A DNA stretch of 64,000 bases, from positions 45,934-109,933 of the forward strand of contig CAZEDB010000003.1 in the NCBI GenBank assembly GCA_964510855.1, in the 5' to 3' direction. The stretch comes from UBA8828 sp964510855 (GTDB lineage Bacteria > Verrucomicrobiota > Verrucomicrobiia > Opitutales > UBA953). Each line of letters opens with the position of its first letter. Position 1 is the first letter of the stretch. Position numbers and translations under genes: made by a program. Below, piece after piece: positions 54,274-63,705 of the stretch. The notes under the pieces were generated by a model. The model did not search any database. It was not told the origin of the DNA and saw nothing but the letters and a program-made list of their open reading frames with translations.

Positions 54274-54316
54274 CGCCTAACCAAACTAGGCGGGAGGATG
54301 CCAAGATGTATCTTGG
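54274..54316. other. Pair of hairpins upstream of serS
   Basis: CGCCTA-ACCAAAC-TAGGCG (54274-54292) and CCAAGAT-GT-ATCTTGG (54301-54316). They lie between the zinc-ribbon gene and serS, with no T run. They may be a weak terminator or leader; not a T-box as far as I can see. Confidence 0.4.
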
Positions 54317-54365
54317 GACACTGGCACTGGCAGAAGGATTTGAACGTCGCCTCACATCCTGCACT

Positions 54366-55195
54366 TTAACGTCCGCTCGCCAACTTCGCATTGAGATACT
54401 TTACCGCCCAAGCCAGTCGCTCACGACTGACACCCGTACAACAAGTGTATTCTTGGCTAGGCCCCTTCAGTAAAATTTGGTTCTGCACATGATAACNNNN
54501 NNNNNNNNNNNNNNNNNNNNNNNNNNNNNNNNNNNNNNNNNNNNNNNNNNNNNNNNNNNNNNNNNNNNNNNNNNNNNNNNNNNNNNNNNNNNNNNNCAAG
54601 TGTATTCTTGGCTAGGCCCCTTCAGTAAAATTTGGTTCTGCACATGATAACCGCCGCGACGGGTACGCGAGGTGGTTTCATTGATTTCGGCGCGCTCAAA
54701 ATCCGACCAACGCCGGCGCCTCGTCCAATAAACCCCTAAGAAACCAATACGGTGAAGCAACGTGTCGCCTTGCACTTCCAGACGGTGCTTGCCGCAGAGA
54801 GCCATTAAGGCGAGCGAACCAAAAACTAAGGTGCCGAGCACAAATGGGATACCGAAGAGCGAAAGCGTAGGGTCGAACGCACCCTTATAAATCTGCGAGC
54901 CATAAATACCGCCGAGCGAACCTCCGCTCCAAACCAGCATAAACGGCACGAGAAAAAAGGCAGCGGCACTCCGGGTGGAGAGCGTGAGCGTAAAACCTCC
55001 CATGCCCTCTTCAGCTTGCACGCCGGCGGGAGGCGCTACCGGCAAGGGATGGTCGCGCTCACTTATCGGCACCGCTACTTTACTCGCTTCGAGCGAGAAA
55101 GACTTATCACACGAGCGACACACCACCAATCCCGCGGCAGGAGCTATGTCGGCAACAGGAATGGGCAGCCCGCAATCTGGACAATGGAGATCCAC
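54366..55195 (-). CDS. Zinc-ribbon membrane protein, interrupted by an assembly gap
   Basis: A GTG-started protein of unknown function. N-terminus has CPDC (5-8) and CRSC (26-29), a zinc ribbon; then a Pro-rich linker and two hydrophobic segments (about residues 74-95 and 112-135). The C-terminal region ends with LAWAVKYLNAKLASGR. The reading frame is broken by 100 N (54497-54596), but 55 bp are identical on both sides (54442-54496 and 54597-54651). Collapsing them gives a continuous 224-residue protein in frame, so the gap is probably artificial. Confidence 0.7.
54442..54496. repeat. 55-bp copy left of the assembly gap
   Basis: Identical to 54597-54651. The pair directly flanks the 100-N run, indicating that the contig ends overlap rather than that sequence is missing. 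Confidence 0.9.
54497..54596. other. Assembly gap of 100 N
   Basis: Exactly 100 undefined bases, the usual placeholder for a gap of unknown length. It lies inside the zinc-ribbon gene. Confidence 0.98.
54597..54651. repeat. 55-bp copy right of the assembly gap
   Basis: Identical to 54442-54496; see the gap entry. Confidence 0.9.
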
Positions 55196-55272
55196 TCCCG
55201 AAGCGTGAATCAGGCAGAGTGACGGACAAGGAAAATTCCTACCCAGCCAACACCCCTAAAAATTGACCCTCT

Positions 55273-55707
55273 TTAACGACGCACCGGCGACGGTACCATA
55301 ACTTCATCCGCCCGGAAGAAACGCTGAATCTCAGCTGCGGCCGCGGCAGGACTATCCGAGGCATGGCAAACATTACGCATCATCTCGGTGCCGAAATCGC
55401 CGCGAATCGTACCCTTGGGAGCGATCTTGGAATTGGTGGGGCCAAGCAATTCACGCACCCGCGCAATGACGCCATCACCAGCTAGCACCACAATCATCAC
55501 CGGGCGCGAGGCCATGAAGGCTTCAATCTCGGGGTAAAAGGGCTTGTCGGCTACGTGTGCGTAATGCTCGCGCAATAAGGCAGGCGTGAGCGTGGTTAAC
55601 TTGGCGGCTAAAATATCGAACCCAGCTTCCTCAAAGCGAAGCAAGACCGTGCCATAAAGGCGGCGCTCCATTGCGTCGGGTTTTAAAATGATGAGGGTCT
55701 TTTCCAT
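55273..55707 (-). CDS. ndk: Nucleoside diphosphate kinase
   Basis: Transfers phosphate between NTPs and NDPs. From ATG 55707 it has 144 residues: EKTLIILKPDAMERR at the N-terminus, and the phospho-His in NVCHASDSP (His115; the family usually has HGSDS). Full length for the family. Stands alone between the zinc-ribbon gene and ispF. Confidence 0.95.
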   Translation of the reverse strand: MEKTLIILKPDAMERRLYGTVLLRFEEAGFDILAAKLTTLTPALLREHYAHVADKPFYPEIEAFMASRPVMIVVLAGDGVIARVRELLGPTNSKIAPKGTIRGDFGTEMMRNVCHASDSPAAAAAEIQRFFRADEVMVPSPVRR

Positions 55708-55801
55708 AGAGGTCGGCAGCGCCGAGAAAGGCCCCATAAAATCACGGTTTTACCCCTGCTTGGGCAAGTAAAACCTGCTTTTTCTCCCTAAACTAAGCTT
55801 T

Positions 55802-56287
55802 TTAAGCCTTAAACAGTAAGACAACGGCGTGACAGGCGATGCCCCTGCCCTCACCCACGGCATCGAGACCTTCCTGGGTGGTTGCCTTTACCCCAACTTG
55901 GCTGGACTCGACCGCCAGCAATTGAGCTAGGCGCGTGCGCATGGCCCCAACGTGAGGCGCAATCTTAGGCCGCTCTGCTAACAAGGTGAGGTCGAGATTC
56001 CCTACCTGCCAACCCAGGGCCCGTACCTCCTTCATTGCCCGCTCGATAATTTTTGCTGAATCCATCCCCTTGCAGGCAGGATCGGTATTGGGAAAAAGCT
56101 GGCCGATATCGGGCAAGCCCGCTGCCCCGAGTAACGCATCGGCCACCGCGTGTAAGACAACATCCGCATCCGAATGCCCTTCAGGGCCGACCTCCGAAGG
56201 CACCTTAATCCCAGCCAAAATACAGGGCCGCCCTTTAACGAGACGGTGAACATCGTAGCCAAGGCCGATACGAAAAGGGGGTTGCAC
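55802..56287 (-). CDS. ispF: 2-C-methyl-D-erythritol 2,4-cyclodiphosphate synthase
   Basis: MEP isoprenoid pathway enzyme that cyclises the diphosphate intermediate. The 161-residue product has GLGYDVHRL with the metal ligands, GHSDADVVLHAVADALLGA, and PDIGQLFPNTDP; the C-terminus carries GVKATTQEGLDAVGEGRGI. The start is GTG (QPPFRIGLG follows). No other MEP gene is adjacent. Confidence 0.96.
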   Translation of the reverse strand: MQPPFRIGLGYDVHRLVKGRPCILAGIKVPSEVGPEGHSDADVVLHAVADALLGAAGLPDIGQLFPNTDPACKGMDSAKIIERAMKEVRALGWQVGNLDLTLLAERPKIAPHVGAMRTRLAQLLAVESSQVGVKATTQEGLDAVGEGRGIACHAVVLLFKA

Positions 56288-56383
56288 GGGCTCAACTTAA
56301 GCCGAGTGGGCAGACTTGGGAACGGTGAAATTTCTCCCTTGAAGGGGGCGGACGGGAGGGACATTCTCCCATTTCCGGATTAG

Positions 56384-56455
56384 GGTGCGGTAGCCAAGTG
56401 GTAAGGCCGGGCTCTGCAAAAGCCCCATTCGTCGGTTCGATTCCGACCCGCACCT
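56384..56455 (+). tRNA. tRNA-Cys (GCA)
   Basis: 72-nt cloverleaf: acceptor GGTGCGG / CCGCACC, anticodon loop CTGCAAA with anticodon GCA, T arm GTCGG-TTCGATT-CCGAC, and the Cys discriminator T73. The CCA end is not encoded (CCC follows). It lies on the plus strand against its minus-strand neighbours ispF and argG. Confidence 0.95.
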
Positions 56456-56473
56456 CCCGGAAAGTCTTTTAAA

Positions 56474-57733
56474 CTAACGTGCGGGTCGACGTAAGCTGTC
56501 GGGCCCGTTGACCTTGGCATTCACTCGTAAGCGTAAGCCGTTGAGACGAATAAAGCCGGTGGCATCATCCTGATTATACGCCTTAGTCGGATCCGCCTCC
56601 ATCGTGGCAATGTGCGGGTTGTAGAGCGAACGCGGGCTCTTACGACCGGCCACATAAATCCCGCCCTTGTAGAGTTTGACGCGCACCGTACCGGTAACGT
56701 TGCGTTGCGACTCGGTAACCAAGGTTTGGAGCGCCAGACGTTCAGGCGCATACCAAAAACCATTGTAGACCAAGGCGGCGTAACGAGGGATGAGCGAATC
56801 ACGTAAGTTCATAACTTCACGATCCATCGTCAGTGACTCAATTTGACGGTGGGCAAACTGAAGAATCGTACCACCAGGAGTTTCATAAACTCCACGGCTC
56901 TTCATGCCGACGAAACGGTTTTCTACCATATCCACGCGCCCTACCCCGTGCTTACCACCGAGACGGTTCAGCTCACGCATGACCTCTAGGGGCGAACGTT
57001 TGCGCCCGTTGACCGCGACACAATCGCCGTTGCGATACTCGAGCTCTACAAACTCTGGCTTGTTCGGAGCATCTTCAGGTGCGACCGAGAGCTTAAACAT
57101 GTCTTTATGCTGAGCCGAGAAGACATCGAGCCAGGGATCTTCGAGAATCCCAGCTTCGTAGGAAATGTGGAGCAGGTTGCGGTCCGAAGAGTAAGGCTTC
57201 TTAGCACTGGCCTGCACAGGAATCTTGTGGCGCGTGCAGTAGGCAATCATTTCCGCGCGACCCGGGAATTCGGCGCGGAACGTTTCGTCGCGCCAAGGCG
57301 CAATGATTTCGAGATCGGGCGCGAGCGCAGCCGCGGTGAGTTCAAAGCGAACTTGGTCATTACCCTTGCCGGTGGCGCCGTGGGCAATCGCGGTAGCCCC
57401 TTCCTTACGTGCAATCTCGACCATGCGCTTAGCAATGAGCGGGCGCGCAATCGACGTGCCTAAGAAATACTGACCCTCATAAATTGCATTGGCCTGCAAC
57501 ATGGGGTATATGAAGTCGCGAGCAAACTCGGCCTGCAGGTCATCAACGTAGAGTTTCGCTGCGCCGGTTTTGCGCGCCTTCGCGGGCAGACCTTTGAGCT
57601 CATCCTCTTGTCCGACATTGGCACAGAAGGCGATGATTTCGGCGTTATGGTGCTCCTTAATCCAGGAGAGCAACACCGAGGTGTCGAGACCTCCGGAGTA
57701 AGCTAAGACAATCTTCTTCTTTTTAGATTTCAT
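56474..57733 (-). CDS. argG: Argininosuccinate synthase
   Basis: Condenses citrulline and aspartate to argininosuccinate using ATP. The 419-residue protein opens with VLAYSGGLDTSVLLSWI (PP-loop, about 10-18); ATAIAHGATGKGNDQVRFE is also diagnostic. It is the last gene of the arg cluster, 12 bp after argF. argH is not in the window. Confidence 0.96.
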   Translation of the reverse strand: MKSKKKKIVLAYSGGLDTSVLLSWIKEHHNAEIIAFCANVGQEDELKGLPAKARKTGAAKLYVDDLQAEFARDFIYPMLQANAIYEGQYFLGTSIARPLIAKRMVEIARKEGATAIAHGATGKGNDQVRFELTAAALAPDLEIIAPWRDETFRAEFPGRAEMIAYCTRHKIPVQASAKKPYSSDRNLLHISYEAGILEDPWLDVFSAQHKDMFKLSVAPEDAPNKPEFVELEYRNGDCVAVNGRKRSPLEVMRELNRLGGKHGVGRVDMVENRFVGMKSRGVYETPGGTILQFAHRQIESLTMDREVMNLRDSLIPRYAALVYNGFWYAPERLALQTLVTESQRNVTGTVRVKLYKGGIYVAGRKSPRSLYNPHIATMEADPTKAYNQDDATGFIRLNGLRLRVNAKVNGPDSLRRPAR

Positions 57734-57745
57734 AGAAATTAAAAA

Positions 57746-58690
57746 TCAACGAGCAGCGGCGAGGTGCGCAAGGATGGCTTTCTGAACGTGTAAACGATTC
57801 TCGGCTTGGTCGAAGATAATACAGGCAGGGCTATCCAAGACCTCTTGCGAGACTTCTTCGCCGGGATGGGCTGGTAAACAATGCATGAAGTGTGCCCCTG
57901 GCTTGGCTTGGGCCATCAGGCGAGCGGTGACGCGATAGGGATCCATCTCCCGCAGGCGGCGCTCTTTTTCCGCCTCCATGCCCATCGAGACCCAGACGTC
58001 GGTCGTCACCATATCGGCCCCTTTAACCGCAGCTTCAGGATCTTCCGTGAAGGTCCAAGTCGGGGTGAGTTTTTCTGCCCGCAGGAGTGCCTGAATTTCA
58101 GGACCAGGAGCATACCCTTTCGGACCAGCGAGAGCGACTTCGACACCGAGGAGAGCACCCGCGAGCACGTAGGAATTGCCCATGTTGCAGGCGGTATCGC
58201 CCAAGAAGGCAATTTTTCGTCCGCGCAATACCTCGGCATACGCTTCGGGCCGACCTGGAGCCCAGCGTTCGGCGAGCGTAAACATATCGGTAAGCAACTG
58301 ACAGGGATGGAGAAAGTCCGACAGTGCATTAACCACCGGCATAGTTCCTGCCCGGGCAAAATCTTCGAGCAGGCTGTGATCGTGACAACGAATCACCATA
58401 CCGTGGAGGTAACGCGATAATACCCGAGCGGTGTCAGCCGCGGTCTCGCCGCGCGAAAGTTGCATGTCATCGGCGTTCAACATCACGGGCTGACCGCCTA
58501 ATTCATGCACCCCTACTTGGAAGGACACGCGCGTGCGGGTACTTTTCTTGAAAAAGAGTAAACCCCACGATTGCCGAGCAAGCGCAGGCGGCGTGTGGCG
58601 ACCACGACCCGCTTTGAGGGCGGCGGCGGTGGCAAACACGGCGGCGACCTCATCCCGGCTCAGGTCCGATTCCTTAAGGAAGTGACGCAT
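57746..58690 (-). CDS. argF: Ornithine carbamoyltransferase
   Basis: Makes citrulline from ornithine and carbamoyl phosphate. From ATG 58690 the protein has 314 residues: phosphate motif STRTR (50-54), HPCQ (128-131), DVWVSMGME for ornithine and HCLPAH near the end. These separate it from aspartate carbamoyltransferase. Upstream codons to 58789 overlap argD and have no family similarity. Confidence 0.95.
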   Translation of the reverse strand: MRHFLKESDLSRDEVAAVFATAAALKAGRGRHTPPALARQSWGLLFFKKSTRTRVSFQVGVHELGGQPVMLNADDMQLSRGETAADTARVLSRYLHGMVIRCHDHSLLEDFARAGTMPVVNALSDFLHPCQLLTDMFTLAERWAPGRPEAYAEVLRGRKIAFLGDTACNMGNSYVLAGALLGVEVALAGPKGYAPGPEIQALLRAEKLTPTWTFTEDPEAAVKGADMVTTDVWVSMGMEAEKERRLREMDPYRVTARLMAQAKPGAHFMHCLPAHPGEEVSQEVLDSPACIIFDQAENRLHVQKAILAHLAAAR

Positions 58691-58754
58691 GGAGAGATAG
58701 AGGAAAGGAGGACAATGACCGCAAGAGGCAGGCTTGGACAGCGGAAAAACAGGC

Positions 58755-59963
58755 TTAGACGGACGGCCAGTCCTTGAGTACCCGGGCAAAAATCGCTGTA
58801 GCCTCGGCCAGCTCGGCGGCCGAAGCGGTCAAGGGAGGCAAGAGCCTCAGGGCGTTATCACCTGCCGGCACCGCCAAGAGACCCTGTTCGCGTAAAGCAG
58901 CGACAAAGGGCCGCGGCTCAACCGTCAGCGCCACACCCACCATGTAACCGAGGCCACGGACTTCGCGGACTAAATCCGGCCGATGGGCCACGGCGGCACG
59001 TAACTGATCGTGCCAAACGGCTGCCTGACCGGTGACGCGATCGAGCAGATGCTCAGTATCGATAACTTCTAAAACCGCTAAAGCCGCTGCTGCTGCCAAG
59101 GGGTTGCCCCCGAAGGTCGTGCCATGCGAACCAGGTTGGAAAAGATCATAATGCGGAGGCGCAATCCAAATAGCCCCAATCGGGAAACCTCCGCCCAAAC
59201 CTTTGGCCATGGCGATGGCATCGGGGCGGATACCCGAGTACTCGTAGGCAAAGAATTTACCTGAGCGACCAATCCCACACTGAATCTCATCGATTAAGAG
59301 CAGGACGTTACGCTCGCGGCACAAACGTTCGACGCCGCGAAGAAATTCCGCTTGCGCGACAAAAATACCGCCCTCGCCTTGAATGGTTTCAATTAAGACC
59401 GCGGCGGTTGTCTTAGCATCGATGGCACGCTCCCAAGCGGCTAAATCATTGAGCGGTGCGGTTGAGAAACCGGAGAGGAGCGGACGGTACCCTGCTTGGA
59501 TTTTCTCCTGCGGCGTGGCAGACATCCCACCAAAGGTCCGGCCGTGAAACGCCCGCTCCGCCACGACCACGCCGATACAGGCGCCTTCTTGACCCGATTT
59601 CCGGCGGCCATGTAAACGCGCTAATTTAAGTAACGCTTCATTAGCCTCGGCCCCGCTATTGCAAAAAAATGCCCGACCTGGACCGCACCGTTGGGCAAGA
59701 GCAGCCGCCAAACGCGGGGTTAAGGGATTGCGATAGAGATTCGAGACATGGGCCAAAATCCCCACCTGCTCACGCAAGCGCGCCACCCAAGTCGGATGGC
59801 TATGACCAATCGCATTAACCGCAATGCCCGTGGCAAAATCGAGGTAGGAACGACCCGCATCATCCCACACCCGCGTGCCTTCACCTTTAACTAAGTTAAG
59901 CGGCGCGGTCGCATAATTACCCAGCAAATGTTGGGCGTAGAGTTCGCCAGTAGGATCGCTCAT
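58755..59963 (-). CDS. argD: Acetylornithine aminotransferase
   Basis: PLP enzyme that converts N-acetylglutamate semialdehyde to N-acetylornithine. The 402-residue protein has FFCNSGAEANEALLKLAR and the PLP lysine Lys254 in AMAKGLGGGFPIG, with LLIDEIQCGIGR. Its ATG overlaps the argB stop by one base (TAATG). Confidence 0.94.
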   Translation of the reverse strand: MSDPTGELYAQHLLGNYATAPLNLVKGEGTRVWDDAGRSYLDFATGIAVNAIGHSHPTWVARLREQVGILAHVSNLYRNPLTPRLAAALAQRCGPGRAFFCNSGAEANEALLKLARLHGRRKSGQEGACIGVVVAERAFHGRTFGGMSATPQEKIQAGYRPLLSGFSTAPLNDLAAWERAIDAKTTAAVLIETIQGEGGIFVAQAEFLRGVERLCRERNVLLLIDEIQCGIGRSGKFFAYEYSGIRPDAIAMAKGLGGGFPIGAIWIAPPHYDLFQPGSHGTTFGGNPLAAAAALAVLEVIDTEHLLDRVTGQAAVWHDQLRAAVAHRPDLVREVRGLGYMVGVALTVEPRPFVAALREQGLLAVPAGDNALRLLPPLTASAAELAEATAIFARVLKDWPSV

Positions 59964-60841
59964 TAGGTATGCACAATTTCTGTACCCACGCCTTTGTCGG
60001 TAAAGATTTCTAGGAGGAGACTATGGGGAACCCGTCCATCGATAAAGTGCACGCGGCGTACACCTTCGCGTAACGCTTTAACTGCGCTATCTACCTTAGG
60101 AATCATCCCACCCGCTACCACACCCTTACGCTTAAGCTCGTCGACTTCACTAATACGCAGCGTCGCAATGAGACTGTTAGGGTCTTGGGCATCAGCGAGT
60201 AGGCCGGGGACGTCGCTCATAAAGATGAGCCGGCGCGCGCGTAAAGCTCCCGCTACCGCCGCTGCCGCCACATCGGCATTAGTATTGTAAGGTTGATCAT
60301 CGGCATCGAGGGCAATGGGCGAAATCACAGGCAAGTGCCCATCGGCCAAGGCCTTTTTAATCAGCTTGGTTTTAACAAATTTAATGTCGCCGACAAAACC
60401 AACGTCAACTTCTTGACCCTCGGCATCACGCACCAACATTTTCTCGCACAGATTGACGGCGTTGCCTGGCATGCCAAGGGGGTTCGCCCCGCGTAGCCGT
60501 AGCGCTTCAACAATCTCGGTGTTGATGTCTTCATTGAGCGTACGCTCGACGATCTTAACCGTGGCCGCATCGGTCATACGCATGCCCGAGCGAAACTCAG
60601 CCTTAATGCCGGCTTTATCCATCGCCCGGGTAATGGCCTTACCGCCGCCATGCACCACCACCACCTGAATGCCAACCGCGGCAAGGAAAGCGATATCACG
60701 GGCAACCCGGTCGCGACCTTCAGGATTGGGATCATCCATAAAACTTCCGCCGTACTTCACCACGAAGGTGGAGCCGCGAAATTTGTGGATGTAGGGCAAA
60801 GCTTCGAGGAGAACCTCGGCCTTCTCTGCGGGCGTACTCAT
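59963..60841 (-). CDS. argB: Acetylglutamate kinase
   Basis: Phosphorylates N-acetylglutamate; usually the arginine-feedback step in cyclic pathways. The 292-residue amino-acid-kinase protein has VKYGGSFMDD, VVVHGGGKAITRAM and VNLCEKMLVRD. It begins with a helix (AEVLLEALPYIHKFRG), the N-terminal extension seen in arginine-sensitive hexameric enzymes, so feedback control is likely. Confidence 0.95.
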   Translation of the reverse strand: MSTPAEKAEVLLEALPYIHKFRGSTFVVKYGGSFMDDPNPEGRDRVARDIAFLAAVGIQVVVVHGGGKAITRAMDKAGIKAEFRSGMRMTDAATVKIVERTLNEDINTEIVEALRLRGANPLGMPGNAVNLCEKMLVRDAEGQEVDVGFVGDIKFVKTKLIKKALADGHLPVISPIALDADDQPYNTNADVAAAAVAGALRARRLIFMSDVPGLLADAQDPNSLIATLRISEVDELKRKGVVAGGMIPKVDSAVKALREGVRRVHFIDGRVPHSLLLEIFTDKGVGTEIVHT

Positions 60842-60897
60842 CGGTCGGAAAAGAGTCTCACGGAGCCACGCTCACGTGCAACAGGGAAAACATCGAA

Positions 60898-62124
60898 TTA
60901 CTCGCTCTTGTTAAAGTTAACATAAGCCTCCGAGAGGTCGGCGGTGAGGAGGCGATAGGTGCCAGTGCCTAAATTTAGATTCAGCCGCACCGTGAAGCGA
61001 CGCTGGGTCACCACTTGCTTCCAAAGGGGTTTATTGGCTGGGAGAGGCCGACCCTGCACCACCGCAGGCACCTCATCATAGGTAATATCAAGCCGGCTCT
61101 CATCTAATCCCACCTTGGCATAACCCGCGGCATCGGCGAGCCGTCCCCAGTTAGGATCCTCGCCGTACCACGACGACTTTACTAAAAGGGAATTCCCAAT
61201 CGCCCGAGCTACGGCTTCAGCCGCAGCATCACTTGGCGCACCTTGAATCTCTACCGACACCACCTTGGTAATTTTTTCACCATCACCGACAATTTTCTCG
61301 GCGAGGGCAAAGCAGACTTTGCCGAGCGCTTCTTCAAATGCTGCCACTAATCCCGCTGGCGCACCCTCGAGGCTCAGGCCCGACGCTCCCGTAGCTAACA
61401 ACAGCACGGTGTCATTGGTCGACATATCGCCATCGACGCTGACGGCGTTAAAGGAAGCGGCATTAGCCCGAAGCAAAAGCGTTTTAAGCAGCGCAGGTGA
61501 AGCGTCGAGATCGGTGGCAATAAAAGCCAACATCGTGGCCATGTTGGGCTCAATCATACCCGCGCCCTTCGCAATGCCGGCGACCACGAGCGTTTTCCCC
61601 TCCCAAACAAAACGCGCGGTGATGGCTTTAGGTTTGGTGTCGGAAGTCAGAATTGCCCAAGCGGCCCGCTCACCTTCAGTCGGACCGGTGGCCAGACGTT
61701 GACCTGCCTCAGCGATGCCCTTGGCAACGTGGGCCATCGGCAGGGGTTCGCCAATTCGACCCGTGGAGCAAATTAAGAACGGAGCCCCTGGGCACTGCGC
61801 CGCTTGCGCCGCTAACGTCGCCATAGTCTGAGCATCGAGCTGACCCTGCTCGCCGGTACAGGCGTTGGCGTTGCCACTATTAGCGAGGATACCGCGGACG
61901 CGGCCAGCGGTGGTGGCTAAGACCGATTGGCAAAGCCGTACGGGAGCGGCTTTAACATCATTAGTAGTAAAGAGACCCGCCGCTGCGACGTCGTGCTCCG
62001 CCACAATCAGAGCGGTGTCTAAACGCGTCGGATCTTTGCGACGGATATCGCCTGCACCGGCGCCGACCCTAAGGCCAGGTACATCGGAGAGGCCAGGAGA
62101 GTTATCGGTGAGTACACAAGCCAT
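60898..62124 (-). CDS. argJ: Bifunctional ornithine acetyltransferase / N-acetylglutamate synthase
   Basis: Transfers the acetyl group from N-acetylornithine back to glutamate, making arginine synthesis cyclic. The 408-residue precursor should self-cleave before the nucleophile Thr197 in EPNMATML. GILANSGNANACTG is also typical. Whether it can also use acetyl-CoA (true bifunctional) cannot be told from sequence. Confidence 0.94.
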   Translation of the reverse strand: MACVLTDNSPGLSDVPGLRVGAGAGDIRRKDPTRLDTALIVAEHDVAAAGLFTTNDVKAAPVRLCQSVLATTAGRVRGILANSGNANACTGEQGQLDAQTMATLAAQAAQCPGAPFLICSTGRIGEPLPMAHVAKGIAEAGQRLATGPTEGERAAWAILTSDTKPKAITARFVWEGKTLVVAGIAKGAGMIEPNMATMLAFIATDLDASPALLKTLLLRANAASFNAVSVDGDMSTNDTVLLLATGASGLSLEGAPAGLVAAFEEALGKVCFALAEKIVGDGEKITKVVSVEIQGAPSDAAAEAVARAIGNSLLVKSSWYGEDPNWGRLADAAGYAKVGLDESRLDITYDEVPAVVQGRPLPANKPLWKQVVTQRRFTVRLNLNLGTGTYRLLTADLSEAYVNFNKSE

Positions 62125-62135
62125 CGGAGTAAGGA

Positions 62136-63185
62136 TTAAACTAATCCCTCGGTCTCGGACCAGCCTTGGGCCAAGTTTAAAAGCTGCACCGCTTGTCCGC
62201 CCGCACCCTTAAGCAGATTATCGATTACCGAGGTGATGATGAGGTTACCGGTACGCGCGTCGGCGACCACCGAGAAAGCCGCCCGATTGCTGCCTGCGAC
62301 ATGGGCTGTGTCAGGGAAATCGCCGGAACGAAGCAGTTGCACAAAGGCACGCCCCTTAAAGGCCGCCTGCCAGCACGCTTCTACTTGAGCCACCGTTACA
62401 CCCGGCGCGGGTACGCTCAGGGTGGTAGCAATACCACGATGCATCGGCACAAGGTGCGGATTAAATTGCACCACCACCGGTGACCCTGCGGCCCGAGAAA
62501 ACTGTGCTTCAATCTCAGCTACATGCCGATGCCGTGGTAAGCCATAGGCTTTGACCGAGCTATCACGCTCACAGAAAAGGTAAGTCGCTTCGGCCTTTTT
62601 ACCTGCGCCCGAAACGCCACTCATAGAATGAATCACTAACCGCCCGGGCTCAGGCTTAATCAGGCCAGCGCGCAACAAGGGAATAACGGGGAGTTGAATA
62701 CTGGTGGGGTAGCAACCCGGACACGCCAAGAGAGGCACGTGTTTCCAATCTTCAACCGGCTCCAGCTCGGGAATAACGTAACGGGCTTGGGCCAGAAGTT
62801 CGGGTGCAGGATGGGCCTGCCCGTAATAGGTTTGATAAAGCGCGGGGTCACTCAGCCGAAAATCAGCCGAGAGATCAATCACCCGCTTACCTGCGGCAAC
62901 CAAAGGGCGCGCATAGTCAGCGGCAACCCCGTGTGGCAAAGCTAAGAACCATACCTTGACTGGCGAGGCCGCGCAGGCGTCGGGCGAGGAAGCACTGAAA
63001 ACTAATTGAGCATCCACGATGCCCCGAAGCCGCGGCATTTCATCAGCGACTAACTTGCCCGCCAGTGAGCGTGAACAAACCTCTGCGAGTTGTAGGCGCG
63101 GGTGACGGGCTAAGATGCGCACGAGTTCTTCCCCGGTGTAACCGGAGGCGCCGACAATACCGACCGCGAGGCGTTGGGTGGCCAT
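62136..63185 (-). CDS. argC: N-acetyl-gamma-glutamyl-phosphate reductase
   Basis: NADPH-dependent reduction to the semialdehyde. The 349-residue protein has the nucleotide motif VGASGYTGEELVRIL and the catalytic Cys158 in ACPGCYPT, with HSMSGVSGAGKKA. It heads the arg cluster and lies 11 bp before argJ. Confidence 0.95.
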   Translation of the reverse strand: MATQRLAVGIVGASGYTGEELVRILARHPRLQLAEVCSRSLAGKLVADEMPRLRGIVDAQLVFSASSPDACAASPVKVWFLALPHGVAADYARPLVAAGKRVIDLSADFRLSDPALYQTYYGQAHPAPELLAQARYVIPELEPVEDWKHVPLLACPGCYPTSIQLPVIPLLRAGLIKPEPGRLVIHSMSGVSGAGKKAEATYLFCERDSSVKAYGLPRHRHVAEIEAQFSRAAGSPVVVQFNPHLVPMHRGIATTLSVPAPGVTVAQVEACWQAAFKGRAFVQLLRSGDFPDTAHVAGSNRAAFSVVADARTGNLIITSVIDNLLKGAGGQAVQLLNLAQGWSETEGLV

Positions 63186-63236
63186 GAGAGTAATCTGGAA
63201 AAAAGTGGGCTAAGTGGAAAGGACGAAGCGGAAGCC

Positions 63237-63269
63237 TAAAGCAAAGAACCCCGGCGGGGCCGGGGTTCT
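63237..63269 (-). terminator. Terminator after rpsI
   Basis: 10-bp stem AGAACCCCGG / CCGGGGTTCT with a five-base loop; on the minus strand it is followed by TTTGCTTT. It separates rplM-rpsI from the arg cluster. Confidence 0.75.
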
Positions 63270-63289
63270 GGTTTCCGTCTCGCGGCGAA

Positions 63290-63691
63290 TTAACGCTTGG
63301 AGAACTGGAAGCGCTTGCGGGCGCCCGGGCGTCCTGGCTTCTTACGCTCACGCATACGACCATCACGGGTCAGTAGGCCGGCCTTCTTAAGAGGAGGACG
63401 GAGGTCAGCATCGAGCTTTTGTAAAGCACGGGCTAAAGCGTGGGAAATGGCACCAGCTTGGCCGTTGGGGCCACCGCCGGAGACGCGGATAAAGGCATCA
63501 ACTTGACCGTCGAGCGACGAGACGCGCAAAGGGGCGGTAGCGGACTTGATTAAAGCCTCCGTGTAGAGGTACTCAGCCGCAGGCTTGTTATTAATGGTAA
63601 TCTCACCGGTACCGCGCTTGAGATGGACCCGGGCACTCGCCGTCTTACGGCGGCCAACAGCAGTCAGAGTGGTGTTCTTAGCAGAGCTCAT
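63290..63691 (-). CDS. rpsI: 30S ribosomal protein S9
   Basis: A 133-residue S9. TAVGRRKTASARVHLKRGTGEITINNKP, GGGPNGQAGAISHALARAL and a C-terminus ending RKRFQFSKR (the usual tail that contacts the P-site tRNA) are all present. It lies 14 bp after rplM, the standard order. Confidence 0.97.
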   Translation of the reverse strand: MSSAKNTTLTAVGRRKTASARVHLKRGTGEITINNKPAAEYLYTEALIKSATAPLRVSSLDGQVDAFIRVSGGGPNGQAGAISHALARALQKLDADLRPPLKKAGLLTRDGRMRERKKPGRPGARKRFQFSKR

Positions 63692-63705
63692 GAAAAAGTT
63701 CGGGA

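Noticed and set aside
54325..54360. tRNA-like 3' end (TTCAAATC with TGCC) on the minus strand near the gap
   Set aside because: The flanking bases cannot form a T stem (CGACG against CCTTC) and no anticodon arm fits.
54179..54365. T-box or other riboswitch upstream of serS
   Set aside because: Hairpins are present but I see no T-box consensus, antiterminator or T run, and T-boxes are mainly from other phyla.
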